Shown: positions 28,704-37,256 of the stretch, piece by piece
Numbering within the stretch: position 1 is the stretch's first letter
Layout of the letters: every line of letters begins with the position of its first letter
Source: an uncultured Anaerobutyricum sp.
GTDB taxonomy: Bacteria; Bacillota; Clostridia; Lachnospirales; Lachnospiraceae
Assembly: GCF_934307085.1 (NCBI RefSeq)
Contig: NZ_CAKRCF010000006.1
Coordinates: 21,494-85,493, forward strand
Reading direction: 5' to 3'
DNA length: 64,000 bases
Notes under the pieces: generated by a model
Databases searched by the model: none
The model's input: the letters and a program-made list of their open reading frames with translations, nothing else
What the model was told of the DNA's origin: nothing
Program-made: the position numbers and the translations under genes

Positions 28704-29243
28704 TTAAAATCCAAAATCTTCATAATCTTCTGGTAAGAATCTATGATATACAATTTGGAGTTCTTCGTCTTTAAAGCAATAATAATATGGGTCATCTCTG
28801 TCAGTGAATGTAATTAGTATATCAAACTCATCATTGTTGACTTCTTTAATAACACAATTGTCATCCCATTCTTTAAAGAAAGAAGTGACTGTTTCAAGGG
28901 AAGTAGCTGGTTTTAATAATAACTGAATCAGTTCAAAAATAAATTCGTTTCTTTCTTTATGTTCATGGACATAGGTAGGGGCATCTTCGCTTAAATAAAA
29001 GCAGAATCGATGCTCTTTATATTTAATCTTAGTTTCTCCGAATCTAGGGGCAACAAAATCAGCAAATCCCTGTAATGCTTTATTTATCTCGTCAGCTTCC
29101 CACTCACTGTTGAAAAAATGATTTAAAGTGCGAAGTGGATAATAAAACTGCATTGTGTTTTTGCTGTATCCTAATTTCGCCTGTGCTTCTGCGATATTGT
29201 CTGTTAAACTACGTTCTAATTTTTTATAAGCTTCTGTATACAT
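28704..29243 (-). CDS. Conserved protein of unknown function (possibly DUF3877)
   Basis: 179-aa soluble, acidic protein without signal peptide or membrane segment. It begins MYTEAYKKLERSLTDNI; the middle has KHRFCFY-like beta strands and the C-terminal half is rich in Asp/Glu with aromatic clusters (TDRDDPYYYCF, HRFLPEDYEDFGF). The look fits the DUF3877 group, named from memory. It stands alone on the minus strand between glpK and nfo with AGGTTTTT-like leader sequence, so no operon context helps. Confidence 0.65.
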   Translation of the reverse strand: MYTEAYKKLERSLTDNIAEAQAKLGYSKNTMQFYYPLRTLNHFFNSEWEADEINKALQGFADFVAPRFGETKIKYKEHRFCFYLSEDAPTYVHEHKERNEFIFELIQLLLKPATSLETVTSFFKEWDDNCVIKEVNNDEFDILITFTDRDDPYYYCFKDEELQIVYHRFLPEDYEDFGF

Positions 29244-29410
29244 AAAAACCTCCAGCTAAAAAGTATAGATTATAAACAAGTGAATGGCTATTCAACTATT
29301 GAAAAATAACACGTATTATAGAGCTTTGTCAAGAAAATAAGAATTCTCTTGCTTATATATTAGGTGTTTGTTATCATTTAAGGTGCAAATAAAAGATATG
29401 GAGATTATTT

Positions 29411-30322
29411 ATGATAAAGTTAGGTTGCCACGTTGGTATGAGTGGAAAAGAGATGTTTCTTGGCTCCGTTAAAGAGGCACTTTCTTATAATGCAAATACA
29501 TTTATGATTTACACTGGTGCGCCACAGAATACTCGCAGAAAGCCGATAGAAGAGCTGCGGATAGAAGAAGGATGGGTGTTGATGGAAGAAAACGGGATAG
29601 ATGAGTTTGTTGTCCATGCACCGTATATCATTAATCTTGCGAATACAGTAAAGCCAGAAACATTTGAACTGGCGATGGAGTTTCTACAGTTAGAACTGGA
29701 GAGGACGCAGGCATTGAGATGTAAGATATTGGTACTGCATCCCGGTGCTCATGTTGGTGCAGGAGCGGCTGCAGGGATTGAGCAGATTATTAAAGGACTA
29801 AATGAAGTGCTGTCGCAAGATAAAGATGGAACTGTGAATATTGCGTTGGAGACGATGGCTGGCAAGGGGACAGAAATTGGAAGAAATTTCGAGGAGATTG
29901 CAGCCATTTATGATGGGGTAGTGCATAATGAACGATTAAGAGTCTGTTTTGATACATGCCATACAAGTGATGCAGGATATGATGTGAAAGAGGATTTCGA
30001 AAGTGTTATGGAGAAGTTTGATAAAATTGTTGGAAAAGACCAGATTGCGGTTTTTCATATTAATGATAGTAAGAATCCGCAGGGGTCACATAAGGACAGG
30101 CATGAAAATATTGGATTTGGAGAGATTGGATATGACTGTCTGAGAAATATTGTATACAACAAAGATTTTGAAGCAGTGCCGAAAATTTTGGAGACACCAT
30201 ATATACCAAATCCCCAGACGAAAAAGCGAGTATATGCTCCATATAAATATGAGATTGATATGTTGAAGAATGATGTATTTTATACTGATTTAAAAGAAAG
30301 AATTTTGGAGGTAAATAGATGA
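29411..30322 (+). CDS. nfo: Deoxyribonuclease IV (endonuclease IV, AP endonuclease)
   Basis: Cuts DNA 5' of abasic sites in base excision repair; TIM barrel with three zinc ions. [20 protein letters not shown] at the start, [52 protein letters not shown], and [22 protein letters not shown] carry the zinc ligands. 303 aa against the usual 280-300. Its TGA overlaps the start of the next gene by 4 nt. Confidence 0.93.
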   Translation: MIKLGCHVGMSGKEMFLGSVKEALSYNANTFMIYTGAPQNTRRKPIEELRIEEGWVLMEENGIDEFVVHAPYIINLANTVKPETFELAMEFLQLELERTQALRCKILVLHPGAHVGAGAAAGIEQIIKGLNEVLSQDKDGTVNIALETMAGKGTEIGRNFEEIAAIYDGVVHNERLRVCFDTCHTSDAGYDVKEDFESVMEKFDKIVGKDQIAVFHINDSKNPQGSHKDRHENIGFGEIGYDCLRNIVYNKDFEAVPKILETPYIPNPQTKKRVYAPYKYEIDMLKNDVFYTDLKERILEVNR

Positions 30323-31026
30323 GTAATTTCACAGTAACGTATGTTAAGCATAGTGGATTCCTTGTAGAGACAGAGAATAGTTATTTATTATTTGATTATT
30401 GGCAGGGGAAGCTTCCAGAACTTCAGTATGATAAAGAACTTTATATTTTTTCTAGTCACGTACATCATGATCACTATACAAAAGATATTTTTAAATTGGA
30501 AAATAAATGTCGTAAGGTAGTGTATGTGCTGTCCTATGATATTAAAAAGACAAGTAGTTTCTGGAAAAAGGCAGAGAATGTTATTTTTATGAACCCACAT
30601 GAAGAAAAGGTAATTGACGATTGTACTGTGTCCACTTTAACTTCCACGGATGAGGGTGTTGCATTCCTGGTAAAGACAGAGGGCAAGGAGATTTATCATG
30701 CAGGTGACCTTCATTGGTGGGATTGGCCAGGTGATCCAGAAGAGGATAATTTAAGAAGAGAGAAAGATTATAAGGCAGAGATAGAGTATCTGAAAAGAGA
30801 AAATATAGACTATGCTTTTGTTGTTCTTGATCCAAGGCAGGAACAATCAGGAAGTCTTGGGATGGATTATTTTATAAAAAATGTAAGAGCACATTTTATT
30901 TTTCCAATGCATTGTTGGGAACAATATGATATTATTGAACAGTATAAAAAAGATGCAGACAGAAAGTTTCTTACAGGGCAGATTATAAATATCACTGCAC
31001 CAGGACAGCAGTTTGTTGTCGATTAA
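30319..31026 (+). CDS. Metallo-beta-lactamase-fold hydrolase
   Basis: 235 aa. The metal-binding motif appears as [12 protein letters not shown] near residue 48. Later histidines include [14 protein letters not shown] near 130 and PMHCWEQ near 197, so a binuclear site is plausible. This resembles the UlaG/YtnP-like MBL group, but the substrate is not identifiable. It overlaps nfo by 4 nt and is translationally coupled to it. Confidence 0.8.
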   Translation: MSNFTVTYVKHSGFLVETENSYLLFDYWQGKLPELQYDKELYIFSSHVHHDHYTKDIFKLENKCRKVVYVLSYDIKKTSSFWKKAENVIFMNPHEEKVIDDCTVSTLTSTDEGVAFLVKTEGKEIYHAGDLHWWDWPGDPEEDNLRREKDYKAEIEYLKRENIDYAFVVLDPRQEQSGSLGMDYFIKNVRAHFIFPMHCWEQYDIIEQYKKDADRKFLTGQIINITAPGQQFVVD

Positions 31027-31162
31027 GGAACAACATCGTTGTTGTGAAGGTCATATGTGAATCCATTTGATTTACAATAGAAATTTACGATGGAACAGTA
31101 TAGCATCTAGTAAAATTTTAATTATGATTGTTATACAGGATAAAACGGAAAGGAAGAACATC

Positions 31163-31543
31163 ATGGAAAAGAAAGTTATCGTATCAGAAAAATCACCAGC
31201 AGCAATCGGACCTTATTCACAGGCAATTGAATACAATGGTATTGTGTACACATCTGGAGTTATCGGTGTGAATCCGGCGACAGGTGAAGTTGGAGCAACA
31301 ATCGAAGAACAGACTACACAGGTATTTGAGAATTTAAAAGGACTTCTTGCAGATGCTGGTAGCAGCTTAGATCAGGCAATCAAGACAACTGTATTTATTA
31401 AAAATATGGACGATTTTGCAAAAGTAAATGAAATCTATGCTACTTATTTTACAGGTGCATTTCCAGCACGTTCCTGTGTAGAAGTAGCAAGACTTCCAAA
31501 AAATCTTTTAATTGAAGTAGAAGTAACTGCGATTAAAGACTGA
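31163..31543 (+). CDS. ridA: RidA family enamine/imine deaminase
   Basis: Hydrolyses reactive enamines/imines released by PLP enzymes. 126 aa starting MEKKVIVSEKSPAAIGPYSQAI; GVNPATGEVG, TTVFIKNMDDFAKVNEIY, and the C-terminal FPARSCVEVARLPKNLLIEVE with the catalytic arginine. ATG 31163 is chosen over the far upstream in-frame ATG at 31067 because the family starts here and GGAAAGGAAG precedes it. The Smr gene follows after 8 nt. Confidence 0.93.
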   Translation: MEKKVIVSEKSPAAIGPYSQAIEYNGIVYTSGVIGVNPATGEVGATIEEQTTQVFENLKGLLADAGSSLDQAIKTTVFIKNMDDFAKVNEIYATYFTGAFPARSCVEVARLPKNLLIEVEVTAIKD

Positions 31544-31551
31544 TAAGATTT

Positions 31552-31803
31552 ATGATACCAGCGGGAGTGATTGAGCTTGATGTTCATGATATGAACAGAA
31601 TGCAGGCTAAGACGTATATCGATAGCCAACTTAAAAAAGCGAAAAAGAATGTTTATCAGATAAAAGTAATCCACGGATACAGAGGAGGAACAGCAATTAG
31701 GGATATGGTTCGAAAAACATACAGGAACCATCCCAAAGTTGTACGTGTAGAACTTCCTCTAAACCCTGGAGAAACAATATTGATACTAAAAGAATATTTT
31801 TAA
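31552..31803 (+). CDS. Stand-alone Smr domain protein
   Basis: 83-aa protein that is essentially one Smr domain: ELDVHDMNRMQAKTYIDSQL stands for the usual LDLHG start (here LDVHDM), followed by IKVIHGYRGG for the IHGxG loop and a final strand VRVELPLNPGETILILKE. Stand-alone Smr proteins may be nicking nucleases or RNA-binding; the role here is not determined. Starts 8 nt after ridA. A terminator hairpin follows. Confidence 0.8.
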   Translation: MIPAGVIELDVHDMNRMQAKTYIDSQLKKAKKNVYQIKVIHGYRGGTAIRDMVRKTYRNHPKVVRVELPLNPGETILILKEYF

Positions 31804-31810
31804 TTGTAAA

Positions 31811-31860
31811 CAAAAATCTCTATATGATCTCTACGTAGCTTGGTCATGTGGGGATTTTTT
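31811..31860 (+). terminator. Terminator after ridA-smr
   Basis: AAAAATCTC and ATATGATC pair with GGTCATGT and GGGATTTTTT around a loop near CTACGTAG, with TTTTTTGTTTTTTTT after it. Confidence 0.7.
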
Positions 31861-31905
31861 GTTTTTTTTGTCTGATTTAAAATAGAATTGCTGTTTTGTT
31901 GATAA

Positions 31906-31934
31906 TTGAATCCAGCATATAAATGTGGTAAGAT
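31906..31934 (+). promoter_or_regulatory. Candidate promoter of the HPr-like gene
   Basis: TTGAAT (31906-31911), 17-nt spacer, TAAGAT (31929-31934). The leader is about 85 nt and ends in GAGGAGGAATAAGG. Confidence 0.55.
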
Positions 31935-32025
31935 AAGATTAATAAGAATAGCTTTTCTCTTAGTTGAGAAGGGGAGAAGAGTTAAATAAAATATATGTAT
32001 AAGTATAGAGGAGGAATAAGGACAT

Positions 32026-32289
32026 ATGGTACAAGCGGAGCTGACTATTACAAATGAGCAGGGAATCCATCTGGGACCAGCGAATAAAATTGCTAATTTG
32101 GCAGACCGTTATGATTGTCAGATTCATTTTAAGACGGATTACATGGATGTGAATGCAAAGAGTATTATTAATCTAATTAGTGGAACTTTTAGACACGGGG
32201 ATATTGTACAGTGTGTTTGCAATGGACCAGATGAAGAAGAAGCCCTGGCAGCGATGAAGGAGATACTTTCGGAAAATTTAGAGGAATAA
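32026..32289 (+). CDS. HPr family protein with altered active-site loop
   Basis: 87-aa HPr-fold protein. The phosphorylated histidine is kept at position 15, but the loop reads GIHLGPA instead of GIHARPA or GIHLRPA, so the conserved Arg17 is a glycine. Ser46 is present in NAKSIINLISG, the site of HPr kinase control. The C-terminal half (HGDIVQCVCNGPDEEEALAAMKEIL) is normal. It stands alone, without PTS enzyme genes. It may be a PTS HPr with a weakened active site or a dedicated regulatory form; sequence alone does not decide. Confidence 0.88.
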   Translation: MVQAELTITNEQGIHLGPANKIANLADRYDCQIHFKTDYMDVNAKSIINLISGTFRHGDIVQCVCNGPDEEEALAAMKEILSENLEE

Positions 32290-32299
32290 ATTTATAGAG

Positions 32300-32345
32300 A
32301 TAAACAGACGCCGCTGTAGAAAAATTTACAGCGGCGTTGGTTTAT
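32300..32345. terminator. Bidirectional terminator-like hairpin; mini form of the long repeat
   Basis: CGCCGCTGTA (32309-32318) pairs perfectly with TACAGCGGCG (32327-32336), flanked by ATAAAC/GTTTAT. It lies between convergent genes (hpr and queC) and overlaps the queC stop codon. Its left arm, GATAAACAGACGCCGCTGTAG, repeats the left end of the long inverted-repeat elements (AACAGACGCCGCTGTAG in copy B1). Confidence 0.75.
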
Positions 32346-33016
32346 TGTGATAACTTAGAATTTAAATAAGCGTCCAGACCTTTTTTACGAAGCTTACATG
32401 AAGGGCAATGTCCACAGCCATCACCGATTATACCATTATAGCAGGTCAGTGTCTCATTTCTGATAATATCAAATGCACCAAGTTCGTCTGCTAAAGCCCA
32501 TGTTTCCTTCTTATCGAGCCACATAAGTGGTGTGATGATGTCAAACTGGTAGTCCATAGCAAGACAAAGTGTTGTATTTAAGGATTTAATAAAAATGTCG
32601 CGACAGTCTGGATAGCCAGAAAAATCGCTCTGAGATACACCAGTGATAATGTCGGTGATACCTCTCTGCTTTGCAAATACTGCAGCATAGGAGAGGAAAA
32701 GAAGGTTTCTTCCATCAACAAAGCTATTTGGTGTACCTTCTTCAGGTGCACTTTCATCTACCTTAATATCTACTCGCGTGAGAGAGTTTGGAGCGAGCTG
32801 ATTTAAAAGACTCATGTCCATGATATGGTGTTCCACTCCATAGTCACGGCAGATTTTCTTTGCACATTCCAATTCTTTTACATGTTTTTGATGATAATCA
32901 AAGGATAAAGCGATTACTTTTTTGTAGCATTTTAATGCCCAGAAAAGGCAAGTAGTACTATCCTGTCCGCCGCTGAAAACAACAACAGCGGCTTCTTTAT
33001 TTTTGAGTTCCTGCAT
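32342..33016 (-). CDS. queC: 7-cyano-7-deazaguanine synthase
   Basis: ATP-dependent conversion of 7-carboxy-7-deazaguanine to preQ0. PP-loop [18 protein letters not shown] at the start; [30 protein letters not shown]; and the C-terminal zinc site, a cysteine in LTCYNG then CGHCPSC (spacing C-x8-C-x2-C-x2-C). 224 aa, normal. Last gene of queD-queE-folE-queC, after a 163-nt gap. The mini repeat hairpin forms its terminator. Confidence 0.95.
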   Translation of the reverse strand: MQELKNKEAAVVVFSGGQDSTTCLFWALKCYKKVIALSFDYHQKHVKELECAKKICRDYGVEHHIMDMSLLNQLAPNSLTRVDIKVDESAPEEGTPNSFVDGRNLLFLSYAAVFAKQRGITDIITGVSQSDFSGYPDCRDIFIKSLNTTLCLAMDYQFDIITPLMWLDKKETWALADELGAFDIIRNETLTCYNGIIGDGCGHCPSCKLRKKGLDAYLNSKLSQ

Positions 33017-33179
33017 GAATGATTCCTTCTTTCGTGTGTTATGGTAAATCTATATTTGTTATATAGATAAATTTGAATATGAATTTTTACATTTTGATAA
33101 TATAATAGGATAAAGCTGGTTCTAAATGCAGTATAAAAAATGTTATAAAATATTACATTTAGAAAAGCATATTCTTATA

Positions 33180-33770
33180 TTATGCGTGAAGCATCATCGT
33201 AAGCTGATTCTGAATCGAAGAATCTGTCTCAAAGCGACCGCGGAATGTAGTCGTTACAGTAGACGCCGCTTCTTTTTTAATGCCTCTTGCAGTCATGCAA
33301 CTATGAGTTCCATGTATGATTACGGCAACGTCATCTGTGTCGGCAGCCTCACACATGATTTCTGCAATATCAGAGCCAATTCTTTCCTGAAGCTGAAGAC
33401 GTTTGGAAGCCATATCGCAGATTCTTGCAATTTTACTTAATCCAAGAACCTTTTCTTTTGGAATGTATGCTACGGAAACAGACATATCGTACATAAGGGC
33501 AATATGATGTTCACAGTAACTGAAAATAGGGATATCCCGAACTAAAACAATATCCTTCTTGTCAGATCCAACACATAAATCGTCTTTAAAGGATTTATTA
33601 AACATCATGGCGATTTCGTGGTTGGTATAATTCATTCCTTCAAAAACTTCTTCATACATACGAGCTACACGGTCAGGTGTATCTTTTAATCCTTCACGAT
33701 CAGGGTCATCACCAAGAGCGGCAAGAATACCTCTGACATGTTCACGAATGGCATTTTTATCTATAGCCAT
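33180..33770 (-). CDS. folE: GTP cyclohydrolase I
   Basis: GTP to 7,8-dihydroneopterin triphosphate, the first step of both folate and queuosine synthesis. [11 protein letters not shown] carries the zinc Cys and His, the second zinc cysteine is in [14 protein letters not shown], and [21 protein letters not shown] (in part) is the hallmark helix. 196 aa. Its place inside a queuosine operon implies a supply for QueD. Confidence 0.96.
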   Translation of the reverse strand: MAIDKNAIREHVRGILAALGDDPDREGLKDTPDRVARMYEEVFEGMNYTNHEIAMMFNKSFKDDLCVGSDKKDIVLVRDIPIFSYCEHHIALMYDMSVSVAYIPKEKVLGLSKIARICDMASKRLQLQERIGSDIAEIMCEAADTDDVAVIIHGTHSCMTARGIKKEAASTVTTTFRGRFETDSSIQNQLTMMLHA

Positions 33771-33784
33771 ATTTTTTCCTCCTT

Positions 33785-34450
33785 TTATACTCCGCGCTGT
33801 TCCGGCGGCCAGATAAACTTATGCATCTGGAGCTGGAGACGAGCTTCATTCCAATGATGTTCTATCATATATTCTACAATTTCTTTTGGCTCAATTCTTC
33901 CAAATACCGGACTTAAAAAAATTGGGCAATGTTCGGCAATCTTATATTGTATACAAATTTTTCTTGCTTTTTCTAAATCAGCAATGCTACTGACAACAAA
34001 TTTTACGGTATCTTTTGGAATGAGTAAAGAAAAATTATTTGTGTTCATTGCATTTTCCATGCCGCTATCCGGACATTTATAGTCCATTGTAAAAGCCGGG
34101 CGGTGTGAGAGCATATGGAAAGCGTCAAGAGCAACACTTCCATTTGTTTCGATTTCAACGGAAAAGCCACAACTGCCGAGAGCCTCGATTAAAAAGGAGA
34201 TTTCCTCTGTCAATAATGGTTCTCCTCCGGTTAGAGTAACATTTCCTACAGAATGTTTTTTAAGCCAGGTAATTAATTCTTCGGCAGATAAAAAATCGCA
34301 AGGACAGTTTTTTGTATTTGCCCAGGAAGTATCACAATAATTACAGGAAAGATTACAGCCTTTCATTCGGATAAATGCTGCAATTTCTCCAGCCTTTTGA
34401 CCCTCACCGTTGATGCTGACAAACTTTTCAACTACAGGATAGGTTATCAT
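33785..34450 (-). CDS. queE: 7-carboxy-7-deazaguanine synthase (radical SAM)
   Basis: Radical-SAM ring contraction of 6-carboxytetrahydropterin to 7-carboxy-7-deazaguanine. The 4Fe-4S cysteines are Cys32, Cys36 and Cys39 in [13 protein letters not shown] (C-x3-C-x2-C). [19 protein letters not shown] and the GGEPLL motif are present. 221 aa. Overlaps queD by 4 nt and lies 14 nt upstream of folE. Confidence 0.95.
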   Translation of the reverse strand: MITYPVVEKFVSINGEGQKAGEIAAFIRMKGCNLSCNYCDTSWANTKNCPCDFLSAEELITWLKKHSVGNVTLTGGEPLLTEEISFLIEALGSCGFSVEIETNGSVALDAFHMLSHRPAFTMDYKCPDSGMENAMNTNNFSLLIPKDTVKFVVSSIADLEKARKICIQYKIAEHCPIFLSPVFGRIEPKEIVEYMIEHHWNEARLQLQMHKFIWPPEQRGV

Positions 34451-34875
34451 AAAGATGCCTCCCTGTAAGTGGAACAGTTTGTCGGTGTTTCGTATACGGA
34501 AATATCATATACAGGGAAATTAAGTCCTTTTAGCTGTTCATAAAAATAGCGGGAGAACTGTTCAGCAGTTGGACGAAAAGGTACTTCATGTAATAAAAAT
34601 CCCTCGTCTTTGAGAGCGGTTACGGTTGTCTGTTTTAAAGAACCTGTTTCAAAAATAAAAGAATGATCTAAAGCATCAGTGAGCTTTTTAAGAGCGTTCT
34701 TAAAATCTCCAAAGTCAATAACCATATCTCTGGTTTGTCCTTCTTTATTTAATTCATCCATGGCAATACGTGCTACGACTCTCCATCGATGTCCATGGAG
34801 GTTACTGCATTTGCCCTCATAACCGCTTAAAAAATGGGCGGAATCGAAGGACTGCTCTGTTTCTAAAATATACAT
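34447..34875 (-). CDS. queD: 6-carboxy-5,6,7,8-tetrahydropterin synthase
   Basis: Converts dihydroneopterin triphosphate to 6-carboxytetrahydropterin. Zinc histidines H14 (SAHFLSGYEGKC), H27 and H29 (NLHGHRW), and catalytic Cys23 are in place; LDHSFIFETGS and PTAEQFSRYFYEQL follow. 142 aa. First gene of the operon; ribosome site AGGAGGCC. Expression is probably governed by the preQ1 riboswitch in its leader. Confidence 0.95.
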   Translation of the reverse strand: MYILETEQSFDSAHFLSGYEGKCSNLHGHRWRVVARIAMDELNKEGQTRDMVIDFGDFKNALKKLTDALDHSFIFETGSLKQTTVTALKDEGFLLHEVPFRPTAEQFSRYFYEQLKGLNFPVYDISVYETPTNCSTYREASL

Positions 34876-34943
34876 GAAAGGCCTCCTATAAAATTAATAA
34901 TTTGAAAAAATATGCAAAAAGTTTGAATAAAAATCCGAAAGCA

Positions 34944-34972
34944 ATAAAAAAAATGCTGCAAATACACAGCAT
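34944..34972 (-). terminator. Leader terminator of the que operon
   Basis: On the minus strand ATGCTG (34972-34967) pairs with CAGCAT (34958-34953), followed by a run of eight U. It lies between the preQ1 riboswitch and queD. The ACAGCAT at the 3' edge of the riboswitch (35021-35015) can pair with the same ATGCTGT and so act as antiterminator. Confidence 0.75.
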
Positions 34973-35021
34973 CTGTCAAATCGTCTATTGTCAAATCTTT
35001 CCGGTTAAAATAAAATGCTGT

Positions 35022-35063
35022 CCTGGTTTTGTTTATCGACAGGATGGTACAAATGAACTGTCG
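35022..35063 (-). promoter_or_regulatory. preQ1-I riboswitch aptamer
   Basis: Read on the minus strand: CGACAG, then TTC, an 11-nt loop, C, CTGTCG, then the A-rich tail ATAAACAAAACCAGG. This is the layout of the preQ1 class I aptamer: P1 hairpin with a UUC-started loop, followed by an A-rich tail that docks into P1. P1 is a perfect 6-bp match. It stands 188-147 nt upstream of queD and is followed by an antiterminator/terminator pair, so it should reduce operon transcription when preQ1 is bound. Confidence 0.82.
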
Positions 35064-35073
35064 TATCTAATCG

Positions 35074-35102
35074 AGTTTAGCATGAAATAATCACTTTGTA
35101 AA
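35074..35102 (-). promoter_or_regulatory. Promoter of the que operon
   Basis: Minus strand TTTACA (35102-35097), 17-nt spacer, TAAACT (35079-35074). The predicted start lies a few bases before the riboswitch P1, so the aptamer is at the very 5' end of the transcript. Confidence 0.7.
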
Positions 35103-35203
35103 GTAAAATAAGGAGAAAATATATTAAACAAACACGCTCTAGTTGCGAAGTTTTTTCTGAAATGATATTATGAATAAAAGTAATATAAAAGGAAAGGACA
35201 ATT

Positions 35204-36160
35204 ATGGAGATAATTAAAAAGCTATCGATTGTAGTATCCGTCTATAATGAAGAAGCAGTTTTGGATAAATTTTATCAGGCAATTTATCCGGTAGTACAAT
35301 CTTTAGATAGCGATTATGAGTTGATTTTTGTAAATGATGGGAGTAAAGACGCTTCTCCTGCTATTTTAGATCGTTTGGCTATGGATTCACATAAAGTTAA
35401 GGTTATTCATTTTTCCAGAAATTATGGACATGAGGCAGCGATGATAGCGGGAATTGATTATAGTTCTGGTGATGGAGTTATTTGTATGGATGCAGATTTG
35501 CAGCATCCAGTGGAATGTATTCCACAGATTCTGGATACATTTAATCAGGGATATGAAGTTATAAGTATGGTGAGGACAGCGAATAAGAGTGCAGGATTAA
35601 TAAAAAATGTTACTTCCGAACTTTTTTATAAGTTGTTGAATAAAATATCAGATACTCATTTTGAGGAAAACGCTTCAGATTTCTTTGCTGTTACAAGAAA
35701 GCCAGTAGAAGTTTTGAAAAAACATTTTCGGGAGAGTTCCCGTTTCCTCCGTGCTTATGTGCAAAGTATCGGATTTAAGAAAACTACATTAGAATATGAG
35801 GCACATGACCGAGTGGCAGGAGAGAGTAAGTACAGTATAAGAAGCTTATTCAAGTTTTCCGTTCAGGCTATGCTTAGCTATTCAGATCTTCCATTACAAA
35901 TAGCTTCAGTATGTGGTACATTTGCGGGTATTGCATGTCTGATTCTTATTATTTATTCTATTTACATGAAGGTTCATGTTGGAGCACCGGGAGGATATAC
36001 AACAATTATTGTTGTACTTTGTTTTATGTTTACTGTATTGTTCTTTTTACTTGGAATTATTGGAGAATACTTATCAATTATTTTGGGAGAGGTAAGAAAA
36101 AGACCGATATATCTGGTAAGAGATGCAGTGAATTTTGAAGAAGAGCAGGGGAAGAAATGA
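35204..36160 (+). CDS. Family 2 glycosyltransferase, polyprenyl-phosphate type
   Basis: 318 aa. GT-A domain begins LSIVVSVYNEEAVLDKFY, with ELIFVNDGSKDAS, HFSRNYGHEAAMIAGIDY and the DXD-like CMDADLQHP. Two C-terminal membrane helices (about 235-260 and 268-295) give the DPM1/GtrB/YfdH topology, so it likely loads a sugar on undecaprenyl phosphate at the cytoplasmic face. Its stop overlaps the ATG of the next gene (4 nt). Confidence 0.9.
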   Translation: MEIIKKLSIVVSVYNEEAVLDKFYQAIYPVVQSLDSDYELIFVNDGSKDASPAILDRLAMDSHKVKVIHFSRNYGHEAAMIAGIDYSSGDGVICMDADLQHPVECIPQILDTFNQGYEVISMVRTANKSAGLIKNVTSELFYKLLNKISDTHFEENASDFFAVTRKPVEVLKKHFRESSRFLRAYVQSIGFKKTTLEYEAHDRVAGESKYSIRSLFKFSVQAMLSYSDLPLQIASVCGTFAGIACLILIIYSIYMKVHVGAPGGYTTIIVVLCFMFTVLFFLLGIIGEYLSIILGEVRKRPIYLVRDAVNFEEEQGKK

Positions 36161-36744
36161 AAATATTTAAAAATTTAAAAGGACATTTTTGTACGATTAC
36201 CCATCATAAGATGCTGGTAATGAAAACTTGTTTTAGAGTGGGGCTTTATAAGCAGGGACTCCTGCATGATTTGTCTAAATATACACCGATAGAATTTATT
36301 CCGGGAATTATTTATTATCAGGGAGACCGAAGTCCGATTAACAGGGAAAAGGAATTGAAGAATTGTTCAAGAGGATGGCTTCATCATAAAGGAAGAAATC
36401 TTCATCATTTTGAATATTGGATTGATTACAGTATTAATCCAGGCGGAAAGCTTGTGGGAATGAAGATGCCTAAAAAGTATGTGGCAGAGATGGTAATAGA
36501 TCGTATCAGTGCCAGTAAAAATTATTTAAAAGAACAGTATAATGATGGTAGTGCTTTGGCATACTATTTAAATGGAAGGCATATGATGCTTATAGATGAT
36601 GAGACAGATTATCTGGCAAGATATCTTCTTACGATGTTAGATATGAAAGGAGAGGAATATCTTCTTCATTATATGAAACATACGTTACTCTGTCATAAAA
36701 ACCGTGATTATCATGTGAGGGATGGAAGGCTGTATCTGGATTAA
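36157..36744 (+). CDS. DUF5662-like histidine-rich protein
   Basis: 195 aa, unknown function. It begins with a helix and LYKQGLLHDLSKYTPIEF, followed by GWLHHKGRNLHHFEYW and HMMLIDDETDYLARYLL. The HDLSKY motif with the later HH pairs recalls HD-type metal sites, and the overall pattern is that of DUF5662; the family name is from memory and no reaction is known. Coupled by overlap to the glycosyltransferase. No membrane segments. Confidence 0.7.
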   Translation: MKIFKNLKGHFCTITHHKMLVMKTCFRVGLYKQGLLHDLSKYTPIEFIPGIIYYQGDRSPINREKELKNCSRGWLHHKGRNLHHFEYWIDYSINPGGKLVGMKMPKKYVAEMVIDRISASKNYLKEQYNDGSALAYYLNGRHMMLIDDETDYLARYLLTMLDMKGEEYLLHYMKHTLLCHKNRDYHVRDGRLYLD

Positions 36745-36879
36745 ACAATGTAGCCGTTATCATGTTGCATATTTTGATTGTGAAGAACAAATTGCTTCGA
36801 CAAAATTAAATTAAGCACCAATAACATGGTACACTAAAACAAAATGGGAATATTATCCAATAAAGTCGATAATTTAATC

Positions 36880-36908
36880 TTGAAATTTAAGAGCAATTAC
36901 GTTATAGT
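36880..36908 (+). promoter_or_regulatory. Promoter of 6S RNA
   Basis: TTGAAA (36880-36885), 17-nt spacer, TATAGT (36903-36908), with transcription expected to start near 36915-36918. Confidence 0.8.
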
Positions 36909-36915
36909 ATGTATA

Positions 36916-37140
36916 TACTAGCCTGGGATGTTCGAGACCCCCTGCTATTTTGAACCTACATTTTTGAACTTGGGAAACTAAAATTGTTGAAGCGATGGCA
37001 AGCCTCCCCCTTTTGAGAGGACGTCAGAAGTTCAATTGAAGTTACCCACCTGGCTTTGGCTAGGACTCAAAATCGCAGGCTACGGCATTTTGGGTGTATG
37101 CTTTATAGCCGTCTCATGAGAATGAGGCGGCTTTTCTTTT
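36916..37140 (+). ncRNA. ssrS: 6S RNA
   Basis: Global regulator RNA that binds sigma-A RNA polymerase by mimicking an open promoter. The 5' part CCTGGGATGTTCGAGACC and the 3' part GCAGGCTACGGCATTTTGGG are the paired conserved ends of bacterial 6S RNA. Between them lies a long mostly paired rod with a large AT-rich central bubble. The mature RNA probably spans about 36917-37098. A consensus promoter precedes it and a terminator follows. The gene fills most of the 512-bp gap between the DUF5662-like gene and brkB. Confidence 0.88.
37107..37140 (+). terminator. Terminator of 6S RNA
   Basis: AGCCGTCTCAT pairs with ATGAGGCGGCT (one G-U pair) around GAGA, followed by TTTTCTTTTTAT. Confidence 0.85.
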
Positions 37141-37256
37141 TATGATTATAGCTGTGAGCATGACTTAAATCCATGAAAAGGTTGTGGGATAAATTAGTTA
37201 CGTTGTGAATCAGCAGCTATACAAGGTATGAAGTAAAAGTATAAAGAGGAGAAAGT

